DNA of 64,000 nucleotides from Vicia villosa (lineage: Eukaryota > Streptophyta > Magnoliopsida > Fabales > Fabaceae): assembly GCF_029867415.1 (NCBI RefSeq), contig NC_081183.1, positions 190,991,563 to 191,055,562 of the forward strand, written 5' to 3'. Positions 38,624-50,735 of this stretch are shown in pieces. The translations under genes and the position numbers were made by a program. The notes under the pieces were generated by a model. That model searched no databases. It had not been told where the DNA came from and saw only the letters and a list, made by a program, of their open reading frames with translations. Numbering within the stretch: position 1 is the stretch's first letter; each line of letters begins with the position of its first letter.

Positions 38624-38819
38624 GTCGCACATAACAACGTTTATGGTGGATTTGGTTACGACATAGGTATTCTTAACAACTATTATGCTTATGATTGTGA
38701 TGGTGGTTAAGGTAGCGCTAAATCATTCAACAACGGAGGTGGGATCATAATAACTATCTTCAAGTTAATTTTCAAAAATTAGATGACTCAACTACACTAA
38801 TTGGTCCCAAACTTTCTTA

Positions 38820-39880
38820 CTTTATCTTAGACGTTTATTATCATTGAGGAATCATTTTTAGGATTTTTGAATGCGAATGATACAATTGGCCAATGACTTT
38901 TTGATATTTTACAAAAATGAATTGAAAGAATTTGGTCTTGACCTATTTGATGTGGGAGGACATGGTTATGATAATGAGTCAAGTATGAAAGGAAAACATC
39001 AAGGTGTACAAAAATGATATTTAGACATAAATTCAAGAGTCTTTTATACTCCTTGTGATTGTCACAATCTTAATTTGCCACTTTGCCACTGTTGATAAGG
39101 CTAACTCTTGTAATAAAGCTAGGAATTTTGTCAATTCAACTAAGAGATGGCAAATTTTGAAACATAGTGCAAAAGGGTTGACTCCAAAAGCATTATCATC
39201 CACTCGTTGGGAGAGTCGTGTAGAAAGTGTCAAATCTATAAGAACTCAAATGTCAGATTTTACAGAAGTTTTACTTGAAGTGTCAGAAAATGATCTCAAT
39301 CCTAAAATACAAAATGAAGCTAAATCCTTAGCAACAAATGAGCTTGGTGATTTTGAGTTTTTGATGGCTATAATTATTTGGTTTGAAATATTATTTGCAA
39401 ATAATTTTGTTAGCAAGCTTCTATAGGAAAAGAAAATGCATATTGATGTTGCTATGGAAAAAATAAGGGAGTTGATTTCATTTTTGTAAGAATATAGAGA
39501 AACACATTATAATAAGGCACTGTTTAATGCTAAAAAAATTGCGGTTGAATTGAATATCGCTCCAATATTTTCTCAAAGGCGTATAATTAAAAGAAAAAGA
39601 TAGTTTGATGATAATTTGAATACTCCAACAGTCGAGTATGAAAGTATTTTTGGTTTCTTGCTTACTTCTCACAAGTTATATAATCATTGGATGATGCAAC
39701 TTTGAAGTCTTGTTGCAGTAACTTTGAACGAGTATTGAAACATAATGAACAATCTGATATTGATCGGGATGAATTTTTTGAGGAGTTAAAGTTACTAAGA
39801 GAAATGTTGCCTGAAGAAATTATAAAACCTACTAATAAATTATTATTTTAAAAGGCTTGAATTGTTTTCCTAATACAGTT
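38820..39880 (+). pseudogene. hAT/ZMYM1-like transposase relic, part 1
   Basis: Plant TTF/zinc-finger-MYM type protein with DUF4371 and a hAT C-terminal domain. Visible text includes NELKEFGLDLFDVGGHGYDN and MKGKHQGVQK, then LTPKALSSTRWESRVESVKS, LATNELGDFEFLMAIIIWFEI and LNIAPIFSQRRIIKRKR. Multiple stops and frameshifts (39019, 39422, 39487, 39601) show decay. The text up to 39880 ends in CFPNTV, the start of the hAT dimerisation domain, and is cut exactly by the CACTA element. The remaining part is at 49516-49690. Confidence 0.8.
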
Positions 39881-39904
39881 CACTACGCCAAATTTGAGTT
39901 TTGC

Positions 39905-40205
39905 CAGCACAGCTACGAAAGCGCTTTTGGAAAAAGCGCTGGCATAGGCTTCACTAAAAACAAAATTAAAAAACACGCTAAAAAAACATTAAAAAAGAGC
40001 TGGTATAGCCCATGTCTACAAAAGCGCTTTTCAAAAGCGCTGGTATAGCCCACCTTACGAAAGCGCTTTGCAAAAGCACTGATATAGGGGTAGATATGAA
40101 AGCGCTTCAAAAAGCGCTGGTATAGGTATATGGTACGAAAGCGCTTTTAGCGAAAAAGCGCTGGTATAGGGTTACCTATGAAAGCGCTTTTGAAAAGCGC
40201 TGACG
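39905..40205. repeat. 5' subterminal palindrome array of CACTA
   Basis: At least nine AGCGCT-centred motifs (for example AAAGCGCTTTTGGAAAAAGCGC and AAAGCGCTTTTCAAAAGCGC in pieces of under 20 nt) are spaced about 20-45 bp apart, often followed by TGGTATAG. They pair as small hairpins. Such arrays bind the accessory transposase in En/Spm. Confidence 0.88.
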
Positions 40206-40254
40206 TAGGTCATTTTAAAATTAAATTTTTTAAAACAAATTAAAACAGACGCGT

Positions 40255-41761
40255 TTTGTACCTTTCATTATTTCATCGTTCTCACTGTTTCTTCACTGCC
40301 CTCAGTACTGTTCTCTTCTTCGTTCATCCTTAACAAAACCGACCACCGTCTATCGCCGCCGCCAACCTCCACAACACCGACCACCACTCAACATCTTCTC
40401 GCCGCCGCCGTCGTTCTTGCTGAGCAGTTTCACTTTGTGAAGGTTAGCGAAATTCACTGTTGTAGTTTTAGGGTCTGTAGTAGTTTTAGGGTTTTGTGTT
40501 AGGTTTTAATGAATGGGTTTGCTGTCATTGCATTGTTGCTGCCATAGGTCCGGTGATAATCTGATTTTGTGTTTTGCTCTTAAAAATCTGAAAATCTGAT
40601 TCATGTCGCTTAATGTCGTTTTGTTCTGATTCTTAAACGACATTGAAAATATGAGATAGTTAGATAAACCTTGAGTAGTGCTTGATCTTATTTACATAGT
40701 CTTTTTATTTGCTTTGACAGAGGTAGGAAAAAACAAGAGTAGTTCTAATTCTTCCACTGTTGTTTTGTTTACATAGTCTTATTTACATAGTCTTTTTATT
40801 TGCTTTGACAGAGTAGTTCTGATTCTTCCACTGTTGTTTTGTTTGCAAGATGAAGCATATAGTTTTGGACATCAAATTTAGAGAGGCAAATACATAACAG
40901 TGGTACTACAATAGGAAAAAACTATTAAAACCTCAATGAAATAGTGACATTGATTTTTTATTTACTTAAAATGCATACTAGTTATGATATAGAAATAAAG
41001 GAGAATTATAGTAGCAATACATACTAGTTAGAGCAGTTAGTTAGTTAGAAGAATATTTTGTATAATTTGGAGGATACAGAGATAACAGGAAAGCATTTAG
41101 TATTGTAGTCATTTAGTGATAAAGAAGTGAGTAGAGTTATTGATAGTCTGTTACAAACTTAGATATGTCTTTTATTATTTTTAAAGCGACTCCTAGTGAA
41201 AGCTTGTTTCATGTCATTTTCGCTTTAAATTTCTTTTGAAATTATTCTGAATGAGATATGAATGTATGTGTCTGCACTATTCTGAAACTGTGTTTTATGG
41301 AATCTGGTTTCTACTTCTAAAATCATTGTAGTTTGTGCTACAGTTTGCATATAGTTCCTCCACTTTTATGATATTTGTATTTAACTGCATCGTGTGTGTG
41401 TGTGTTTAATTTTACAGTTACTTTGAAGTCTCTGGTTTCTACTTGTACAACGCCGATTCAAACCTACTCATCTCCCACATAAAGTCTAACTCAGGTTACT
41501 ATCCCTTTCTTCTTGCTTATAGTTTGTTATTTTCTGCTTATAGTTTGTTGTTTATGGTTCTATTTAATATCAATTTAATGTCTCTCAACCAGTTTTTTGG
41601 TTTGTGGACTTATATTACCTTGAAATAAGGTAATGTCTTCTTTAAGAAATCGGGTATTCTGATTAGGTATTCTATTATGATGATAGCTATTTATTATCTT
41701 GACAGAATTCCTTAGTACCTGATAGAGAAACCAAGAAGCATTTGTTTAGCTTAATTAAGAC
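40255..41761 (+). other. CACTA leader region with likely non-coding exon and intron
   Basis: 40261-40440 is GC-richer (CTATCGCCGCCGCCAACC) and ends GTGAAG|GTTAGC, a plausible leader exon with splice donor. The rest to 41761 is T-rich, intron-like, with (GT)n at 41391-41404. No coding region seen. Confidence 0.5.
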
Positions 41762-44700
41762 ATGGATAAGACATGGATGAATTCAAACCGATTGTCGAAA
41801 GAGTACGAGAAAGGGGTATGGAAATTCGTTGAGTTTGCGGTTGCGCACTCCGAAGACCCGCTTCGAATGCCGTGTCCTTGCTTGGGTTTCTGTTATGGGG
41901 GTAAGTTTGACGGGAATAAGTTGGCATCCCATTTACTACGGTTTGGAATTGATAGAAGTTATACATGTTGGACAATGCATGGTGAGAAAAGTAACGGGAA
42001 TGCTGAGTCGAGTTGTAATAGGAAGTATGCTTCAAACGACGATTGCACAGACACATACGATTGCGATCGAGTCGAAGAGATTGCAGAAGCGCTTGAAGAA
42101 GATCTTGCGGATTGTCCCAAAATGTTTGAGAGGTTGGTAAGCGATGCAGAGAAACCGTTGTATGATGGTTGTTCAAAATTCACAAGATTGTCTGCGGTGT
42201 TAAAGTTGTACAACTTAAAGGCGGACAATGGATGGTCGGATAAAAGTTTCACAGAGTTATTAGCCCTTATGAAAGATATGCTACCAGAGGATAATGTTCT
42301 TCCCAATCGAACGTATGAAGCCAAAAAGATGTTGTCCTCTATTGGCATGAGCTATGATAAGATACATGCATGTCCAAACGATTGCGTTTTGTTTCAAAAC
42401 GAGTATGCAGCGTTGAATGAGTGTCCTAAATGTGGTGCCCCTCGATATAAGAAAAAGTTGTCTCCTGCTAAAGTCTTATGGTATTTTCCTATAATTCCGA
42501 GATTTAGACGCATGTATCATAGTGAGACCGATTCAAGACACTTGACTTGGCATGCAGATGAAAGAATTATTGATGGAAAGTTGCGACATCCGGCAGACTC
42601 ACCACAATGGATGAAAGTTGATACTGATTATCCTGAATTTGGAAAAGAAGCAAGAAACCTTCGGTTGTCATTGTCTACTGATGGAATGAACCCGCATGGT
42701 ATTCAAAGTATCTCGCATAACACATGGCCTGTGATTCTTATGATCTATAACCTACCTCCGTGGCTATGTATGAAGCGTAAGTACATGATGTTATCTATGC
42801 TAATTTCTGGGCCTAAACAACCAGGGAATGACATAGACGTATACTTGGCACCCTTAATCGAAGATTTAAAGTTTTTGTGGGAGAACGGTGTGGAGGTTTA
42901 CGATGGGTATAGGAAGGAAAGTTTCAACTTGAGGGCGATGTTGTTTGGAACAATTAATGATTTTCCAGCATACGGAAATCTATCCGGGTACAGCAATAAA
43001 GGTCAAAAGGCGTGTCCCGTTTGTGAAGATGAAACCGATACGACACGATTGGAGCTTTGTCAGAAGAATGTCTTTCTCGGCCATCGTAGATTCTTAAATT
43101 CTAATCATCACTACCGTGGGTGGAGAAAAGCATTCAACGGAAAGGCCGAACATGGTACAGCCCCGCCTTTTTTGTCAGGTGATCAAATTTTTGAAAAGGT
43201 GAAAGATGTGAGCACTCAGTTTGGCAAGCCTTTTGCACATTCACTTGTCAAGGGTGGGTGGAAGAAGAAGTCAATTTTTTTTGAACTTCCATATTGGAAG
43301 TCGTTGTACGTAAGACATTTCCTGGATGTTATGCATATTGAAAAAATGTATTTGACAGCGTCATAGGTACGTTACTCAATATACAAGGAAAGTCTAAGGA
43401 TGGCCTCAACATAAGGAAGGACATGGTAAACATGGGAATGAGAACTGAATTGGGACCCGTGACGAAAGGAAGACGAACATATCTGCCACCTGCTGTTTAC
43501 ACTCTATCTAGAAAGGAGAAGAAAACATTGTGTAAGTTCCTCAGTGAAGTTAAAGTTCCAGAAGGCTACTCTTCAGATATTAGAAGACTTGTGTCCATGA
43601 AAGACCTCAAGTTAAAGAGTTTGAAGACGCATGATTGCCATGTTATAATGGAACACTTTTTACCAATAGGTATACGTTCTATTCTGCCAGAAAAAGTAAG
43701 AAGCGCAATAACTAAGCTGTGTTTCTTCTTCAGGTCAATTTGCAGTAAGGTGGTCGATCCCGCGATCTTACCAACATTGCAAAAAGAGATAGTTGTTACT
43801 TTATGTGATCTTGAAATGTATTTTACTCCCTCGTTTTTTGACATAATGGTTCATCTAGTCGTTCATCTTGTGAAAGAGACACAATTGTGCGGACCAGCTT
43901 ATATGAGATGGATGTACCCTGCTGAACGTTGTATGAAAATATTAAAAGGGTACGTGAAAAACAGAAGTCGACCGGAGGGTTGTATTGCCGAACGATCCGT
44001 TGTTGAAGAAGCGGTTGAGTTTTGTACTGAATATCTGTCAAATGTTCAATCAATTGGACTCCCCAAATCTCATATTGTCAAAAAAAAGAAGGAAAAAGGC
44101 TAATTGGAAATAAAGTTGTGACAGTATCAATGGTCGAACGGGATCAAGCGCACTTGTATGTTCTGCACAATGAGATTGAGGTTGAGCCGTATGTTGAAAT
44201 GCACAAGGTTGTTCTCCGAGATTTAAATCCAAATAGAAATGAGAACTGGATAGTACGAGAGCACAATCGAAGTTTCATACCGTGGTTTAGGGATCATATT
44301 TATTCAAAGTATCGTTCAGATCCTGCTTCAGTAACAGAAAGGTTGAGATGTTTAGCCTATGGTCCAAGTGTAATTGTGCTTTCTTATAGCGCATACGCAA
44401 TTAATGGATACACATTTTATACCAAAGAACAGGATGATAAAAGTACTATGCAAAATAGTGGTGTTACCTTGGTAGCTGAAGCAATGCACATATCAAGTGC
44501 GAATGACTTAAATCCGAAATTTGCAAATTTGTCATATTTTGGGGTTATCGAGCGCATTTTGGTGTTTGATTACGCGAAGTTTCAGATTCCTGTATTTGGT
44601 TGCAAGTGGGTTGAAAATAATAGTGGCATACGAATGGATAAGTCAGGATTTTTGCAAGTGGATCTCAATAGGGTAGGGTACAAAGATGAGCCTTTCATTC

Positions 44701-44972
44701 TAGCCTCTCAAGCTAAACAAGTGTTCTATGTTAATGATCCGACAAGTACGAAATGGTCTATAGTGCTTTTATCTAACAAAATAGTTGATGAAAACATTGA
44801 AGATCAAGGTGATATTGGTGTTGGCATTGAATCTTGTACAAGAAACGATCAAAATGAGAATGAATCGTGTACTAGAAATGATCATAATGAGGGTATTTGG
44901 ATCAATCCAATCGTCCGCGTTGTTAAGAGACGCGTAGAACACAATCCTACCAAGAAAAGAAAGAGACGTTAG
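41762..44972 (+). pseudogene. TNP2-type CACTA transposase (two frameshifts)
   Basis: Catalyses CACTA excision and insertion. Segment 1 (41762-43340) starts MDKTWMN with the transposase-associated domain (residues 1-75), then the Transposase_21/TNP2 region containing LSTDGMNPHG, SGPKQPGNDIDVYLAPL and ACPVCEDET. A 6-A run at 43341-43346 is one base short for the frame EKN..., after which segment 2 (to 44103) has the DUF4218 region (LKLKSLKTHDCHVIMEHFLP, AYMRWMYPAERCMK). An A8 run at 44080-44087 ends it prematurely. Segment 3 (44106-44972) carries DUF4216 (YFGVIERILVFDY, FGCKWVENN) and a basic tail. Adding one base at each run gives 3213 nt, a single 1070-aa-scale frame, so the lesions are recent. 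Sequencing error in homopolymers cannot be excluded. Confidence 0.88.
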
Positions 44973-45471
44973 TGATAAAGGTAATAGTATACATATTCCG
45001 ACAAATTTTCTTTATTCAATTTGTACCGATTGTTTTATTCAATAGTATAGTACTTATTCAATTTTGGTGCATATTCTCGTTTTGTACATAACTTTTGAAC
45101 CATGTATCCGTTTGTTGACTTATTTACATGTAACTATACTATTTTGACTATTCCGGAGCTGCTCATGCACTTATCTTTACACTTCGGGACTGTTTTTTAT
45201 CGGTTTTGCTTCTGCCCGTAATCAAAAGTCGGGCTTAGGGTCTGAATTTCGGAAAACCGACTTTATTTTTGAGTCCGTGGGGACGTTTTACCATAGCCAT
45301 GTAAATTTCGTTCAATTCCGACAACTTTCTTTTTTGACGCTTATTTTGATTTGTACCGATTTCGTTTCCGATTTACTTGTACATGCATGGTTTGACTTCC
45401 ATTTGACTTGTACAGATTGTTAGCTTATTAATAGTGTACTAATGTGCTTTAGTTTGTTTGATACAGGTTCA

Positions 45472-48400
45472 ATGGCTCCGGATAGAGATGCTCCACCTGA
45501 AAACTCACAAGAAAACTCACAAGAAAGAGATGCTCAAGAAAGAGATGCCACGGATACAAATGCTCCACCTGATACTGAAGCAAAAGAAGTTGCACGAGGC
45601 ATCACCATTATGAAGGGAATCATTCGACATAGAGACCAAGGATTAGTATACCATTTGGATTGGAATTCTGATAAACAAGCAATTGGTCCAAATTCTGCAA
45701 AGTTGACAAGCTATATTGGTACACTTGTTCGTATGCATATTCCGGTCTCCATAGCTAAATGGAATCTGAAAAGTGAAGAGTTGGATGCAAAAAAAAAGCG
45801 ATTTGGGACGAGCTTCAGGTATATATCATATATGGTTAATTGTTGTTATTATCTTGACGATAAATTGTTTAAATTACTTATACTAACACACTATGGGTAT
45901 GTTTTTTTGCAGAGGACTTTTGAGATACCAGATGATCGTAGACGATACATACTTAGTTTGGCCGGCAAAAGATATAGAGGGTGGAAGCTTTTTTGACAAA
46001 CACCTATCTTAAGGATAAAGATGGAAACTTTCTTGAAGAGGCACCGGGACGGCAAAAAAAGTATGAGATCTTCATTGATGAAAAAGATTGGGCTGAGTTT
46101 GTAAATCAAAGAGATGAAGATTTTCGGAAAAGGAGTGCCACGAATAGTGCGAGAGCATCCAAACCCGCGTATCCATACAAAAAAGGGCGTATGGGATATG
46201 CACGCTTAGAGGATAAACTTGTAAGTAAATAGAAATGCATTTTAATTAATTGTCTAAATGTGTTTTATTTGACGATTTTATCATTTGTATCAATGCATAG
46301 TTAGAGGAGTCTAAAAGTGAGGAAACTTCACTTCCTGAACATGTGTTGTGGAAGGAAGCTCGTGTGGGCAAGAATCGAGCTGTCGATCCCGATGTTCAGA
46401 GAGTTTATGCTGAATGTGTAAGTATAATACTGTGTCTTTAATTAAATCAAATGTTTTTTAATATATAAATGATTTTTTATCTCCACTAATAATTATTGAA
46501 ATGTAAATGAATTACAGGAGACATTGTCGCAATCGGTGTCCACCGGTGAGGACCAGGATGATAGGAGCATACTTAGTAGAGCACTAGATGCTCCTGAGTA
46601 TCCCGGTCGGGTGAGGGGTAAGGGTCATGGTGTGACTCCAACCTCTTTTTACAAGCATCCTAGGAGAAGAAATCCTTCAAATGAAGAAGTGTTGCAAAAA
46701 TTGGCGGAATTGCAAGCACAAGTCTCTGAATTGCAAAGAGATAAAGATATGTATATGAGAGAAAAGTGCAATACTGTATCGGTGAAAGAAACTAGTGATA
46801 AAGCTAGTTTCAACTGTCAAAGAAAACTTCCCGAGGTAATTATAAATTTCTTTTCCTTACAAATTGTTCTATTTTATTAACGATAATGACTTTATATTTA
46901 CTATTGGTTTAGGGCATTTCTTCTTGCCAACTATACTTATCGTCACCGTCTTATCGCCTAGTTGGCAAGGGAAAAGTGCACAACACTGTGGGAGATTTAC
47001 TTCACCATAGACCGCTCCCGGATGGACACCTGAAAGTATCGGTGGATGTTGTATTAGATCATGATGCGGTGCTACCGGTACCTGACATGGTCTCAGAGAC
47101 GACATTGCTGCGAGATGCAATAGGGTCATTTGTTGCATGGCCCTCGGAGCTCATTATCATTGGTGATGAGGTATATTCAAAACCATTATGAATCATTTAG
47201 TTTTTGAATTAATGTCAATTTTGCACCGTTACGTTAATTATTTTTTACATTTTAATTTTAGACTGCTCCTACAAAACCCGCAATTAAGGGCAAAGGGATT
47301 TTACAGGAGGAGGAGTCTGTTGCATCACTAAAAGAGGTACATTTAAGGTGTTAATATATAATTTGAATGTAAAACTCCATGATTTTATATTTTATCGATC
47401 GTTATTTGATTTTTAGGCATCTGCTCGGGAGTCACAACAACTGACACAGGTCGTTCGTAGCGTACCGCCTAAGGGTCCTCCGAAGCAAGCGGCAAAAAAA
47501 GGTGGTGCTTTTTTTCCTCGATATCGGACGACGCTCGGAACACTTGTTGATATGTCTGATTTGAAGGAAGGTGCTCTCCGTCAAATCAATATGGAGGAAG
47601 GTATCTTTGGTGTTGAATTCATTTCACATATTGCAATAGATGACTTGGAAGAGATTTTTACACAAGAACAACTAGGCGTCGCTAATATGCACTCGTACAT
47701 CCGGTAATATTCACTGATCATCCGATATATTATTTAATTAGTCGAACAATTTATTTACACATTATGTTTATTATGTTTTTCACTCATCCGCTAATATGTT
47801 TATAATGTTTTTATTTAAGGTTGTTGCATGACAGAGTGTTGCGCGGGACTGCATTGTCAAACAGATTCCGTTTCGTGTCTTCCGCCCATTGCAGCGGAAT
47901 GACAATTGATTCGGAACCGGAATCAGTTAGACAGCGCTTAGTCGATAGATTCATGTCATCCGACAATACAGAAAGTCTGATTCTTTGGGCGTATAATACC
48001 CGACCAGTAGGGTTAGTTTCTCATTCTTGGTTCATTTAATCTTTGTTTCTTTTGCTTAGCAAAATTTTTATATAACCTATTCTTTTAATTTATAGAGCAC
48101 ACTGGTTGTTGCTTGCTATCAACCCGATAAGAGAAGTTGTATATTTTCTGAATTCGGTAGATGGTGAGTGGAGCAATTATCCGGCTATGAAGGAAATTAT
48201 TGATTTGTAAGTGGGATCGTTCTAAATATTCTTGTATATTTATATATTTAATTATTTGTGAGATTGATCTAAATATATGCTTTTATATTTTTGTTAGATC
48301 AATACAAGTGTTCCGAAGTCAACGAGACGCACAGGTATCCCGGACTAAATCAAACAACATTACTTGGATCAAAGTGCAGGTACGTACATTATTTTTCACA

Positions 48401-48750
48401 ATTTTGCTTATAATATTTATGCTACTTGATAAAACAAGACAACTATAAATTCTTATTTGTTTTCTATGTAGTGTCTGATACAGCGGAACAGTTCAGACTG
48501 CGGATACTTTGTTTTGAGGTTTATGAAAGAAATCCTTCAAATGAATCAATTAGAGATTCCAATCACGGTATGGATTTATAACTTAATTAGATAACTTCTT
48601 ATAATTTATTACATTTAACTAAATCATTCATATTATGTTTTTATTCTGTAGTACTTTGACGAATTCCGTGCTGCTTCTTACCCGAAACTTAAGTTGGAAG
48701 AAATCAAAGAGGAATTGTGTCAATTTTATATTCATCAGCTATTCATGTAG
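45472..48750 (+). pseudogene. CACTA second gene: Ptta/En/Spm region plus Ulp1 peptidase
   Basis: Twelve coding exons: 45472-45818, 45913-46220, 46301-46417, 46518-46835, 46913-47170, 47262-47336, 47417-47703, 47820-48011, 48096-48206, 48298-48379, 48472-48567, 48652-48750, after a leader intron ending ATACAG at 45466. The N-terminal part has FEIPDDRRRYILSLAGKRYR and RKRSATNSARASKPAYPY, typical of plant Ptta/En/Spm-type proteins, then a coiled-coil (LQKLAELQAQVSELQRDKD). The C-terminus is a Ulp1/C48 cysteine-peptidase fold: AHWLLLAINP (His), FLNSVDG (Asp) and IQRNSSDCGYFVL (Gln, Cys with Q-x5-C). Exons 1 and 2 each lack one base (A9 run 45789-45797, and near 45987). With those, the total is 2292 nt (763 aa). 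The peptidase half itself is open. Confidence 0.8.
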
Positions 48751-48944
48751 TAGGATTTGTGTCGATTTGAAGAGAATATTATAGTACTCCAGAATATATG
48801 GTTACTAACTTTGTTCATATTGTTGCCAATTAATATTTGAAGTATAATATTATTGATGTTAGAGATTTAGTTTGATTGACATAATGATGTATATATATAG
48901 TTTTGGATATTATAATGGTATTATATTAGTATATATATAGTCCT

Positions 48945-49072
48945 ACCTATGGTTGAAAATATATCGTCGAAAATATATTACTGGTCGAAAATATTACAGG
49001 TTGAAAATATATTACAGGTCGAAAATATTACAGGTTGAAAATATTACAGGTCGAAAATATTACAGGTCGACC
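48945..49072. repeat. Short tandem array GTCGAAAATATTACAG
   Basis: About seven degenerate copies of a 16-24 bp unit (GGTCGAAAATAT(A)TTACAG) lie between the peptidase gene and the 3' subterminal array. Confidence 0.8.
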
Positions 49073-49119
49073 TGGGAGGCTGAAATTATAGGCTGCACTT
49101 TAAAATATCTCATTTAGCA

Positions 49120-49505
49120 ACGACAGCGCTTTTAAAAAGCGCTCTTAAAGGTCCCCCTACTAAAGCGCTTTGTTACAAAAAGCGCTGCCAAAGATCAAAA
49201 AAAAAAAGAAAAAATAAAAAGCAACCTACCAAAGCGCTTTTGTAAAAGCGCTCTAGTAGGGGGGCTACCAGAGCGCTTTTTCCAAAAAAAGCGCTCTGGT
49301 AGACCCCCCTATAAGAGCGCTTTTTCCAGAAAAAGCGCTCTTATAGGGGGGTCTACCAGAGCGCTTTTTCTGGAAAAAGCGCTCTCATAGGGGGGGTCTA
49401 CCAGAGCGCTTTTAGAAGCGCTTTCGTAGCCTACGTCAGCGCTGACTTTGGCAGCGCTTTAAAGCGCTGTTAAAGGCCAAAAAAAGCGCTTTTAAAGCCC
49501 TTCCG
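49120..49505. repeat. 3' subterminal palindrome array of CACTA
   Basis: More than a dozen AAAGCGCTTT-type motifs run to the right terminus, several in long near-perfect hairpins (for example arms around 49265-49310 and 49315-49395 with GAGCGCTTTTTCC / GGAAAAAGCGCTC). Just upstream (48940-49070) is a short array of (A/G)GTCGAAAATATTACAG units. Confidence 0.88.
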
Positions 49506-49515
49506 TGTTGTAGTG

Positions 49516-49690
49516 GTTATTGCATATAAAATTTTATTGACTATGCTTATGTAAAAAGAAGTTTTTCAAAATTAAAGTTGTTAAAGACTTATTTGCGGTC
49601 TACGATATCACAAGAAAGATTTGATGGATTATCCTTGATAGCAATTAAAAAAATATTTGAAAAACGATAAAGTATAAAAATTTGGTTAAT
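49516..49690 (+). pseudogene. hAT/ZMYM1-like transposase relic, part 2
   Basis: Directly after the CACTA and its GTT duplication the reading continues IAYKILLT, then KLLKTYLRSTISQERFDGL-like residues in shifted frames, the hAT family dimerisation domain. It belongs to the relic ending at 39880. Confidence 0.78.
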
Positions 49691-50068
49691 GAATTTACTT
49701 AAAAAAGTGTTCGGAGGAAGGATATTTTTAAGTAGTTAGAAACTTTATATTGTATAAAAAATATTATTAGTTTTAATAATACTTTGAATTTTTTTACAGT
49801 TTCCTTTAATTTATATATTATTTTATTTTTGGTGCAATTTTTTTAATTATTTTCTTTCTATATAGATTTAGGCCATTTAATAAATTTAAACAGCGCTTCT
49901 AGATTGATTAAGCAGGCTTTGACTATGTTTAAAAATGTTGTTAGGTCAACTGAATGAAAGATTAGTTCAATTATAAGTTACACTAAAAATTATAAGTTAC
50001 ACTATGTTCTTAGCTTAACTATGTTTAATAATTTATAACTTTGTAAAATGTGATTAATTCTTATAGTT
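49691..50068. other. AT-rich spacer, no gene
   Basis: AT-rich sequence with no feature supported. Confidence 0.5.
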
Positions 50069-50204
50069 ACACTAACTATTGAATTAACCATAATTTTGAA
50101 TTTGAATTGAATTAACCTTCTATTTAAATGAAATAAACACTAACTATTGAATTAACCATAATTTTGAATTTGAATTGAATTAACCTTCTATTTAAATGAA
50201 ATAA
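50069..50204. repeat. Perfect 68-bp tandem duplication
   Basis: 50069-50136 and 50137-50204 are near identical (ACACTAACTATTGAATTAAC to TTTAAATGAAATAA), so the duplication is recent. Confidence 0.9.
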
Positions 50205-50519
50205 CAACATTTTTAAATATAGTTAATAAGGTGGCTAATTGGTGTATTTAAAATGAGTCTACCTATCTCATAAAAAAAAAAGAGTCTACCTTTATCAGTA
50301 CTTATTGTTAATGCCTATACTTTTCTACTATAAAGCAAATACTAATCAATTGACCAAACTTATCAATTTATCCTTCGCATATTTTGCATTTACAAAGAAA
50401 AAAGGGCATTTTCGTAATTAACTAAATACATCACAAACTTTTTAACTTTTTCAACAAGTGTTACATTTCCATTGGTTCAACTTAATTTAGTCTATTTTCC
50501 CTCCATAACACCCTTTGTT

Positions 50520-50735
50520 TCTAGCACAATTTCAAATTTCAAAATTCACTTTTTCCCAATAAGCTATTTTCAGATCTTTTGTGAACCCTAAACTTCTCTC
50601 TCTTTCTCTTTCTCTCCTCATCAGCTCATCCACTTCTATTTCTCTCTCCTTTATCATATTTCTCACTCTCTCTCTCTATTTCTCGTCTGAAAAACAACTC
50701 TCACCTTCAACCATCTCTACTCAGGTAAGAAGCAT
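50520..50735 (+). other. CT-rich 5' UTR-like segment in the Helitron
   Basis: CTCTCTCTTTCTC-rich leader-like sequence ending CTACTCAG|GTAAGA, a good splice donor. It looks like a captured first non-coding exon with intron. Confidence 0.5.

Larger units (their letters stand above)
39881..49515 (+). mobile_element. CACTA (En/Spm-type) transposon, 9635 bp
   Basis: Begins CACTACGCCAAA and ends TTGTAGTG (reverse complement CACTACAACACGG). It is flanked by a perfect 3-bp target duplication GTT (39878-39880, 49516-49518). Both subterminal regions are packed with AAAGCGCTTT palindromes, the expected TNPA-type binding-site arrays. Two gene modules lie on the plus strand: a TNP2-type transposase (41762-44972) and a 12-exon second protein with a C-terminal Ulp1-like peptidase (45472-48750). 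Both carry 1-nt frameshifts, so autonomy is doubtful, but the structure is otherwise complete. It inserted within a hAT/ZMYM1-like relic. Confidence 0.92.

Noticed and set aside
39905..40205. CRISPR-like array (also 49120-49505 and 63417-63620)
   Set aside because: Short palindromic units with irregular spacing inside CACTA ends of a plant genome; no spacers or cas genes.
41751..42348. Minus-strand frames opposite TNP2
   Set aside because: Antisense shadows of the transposase without domain features.
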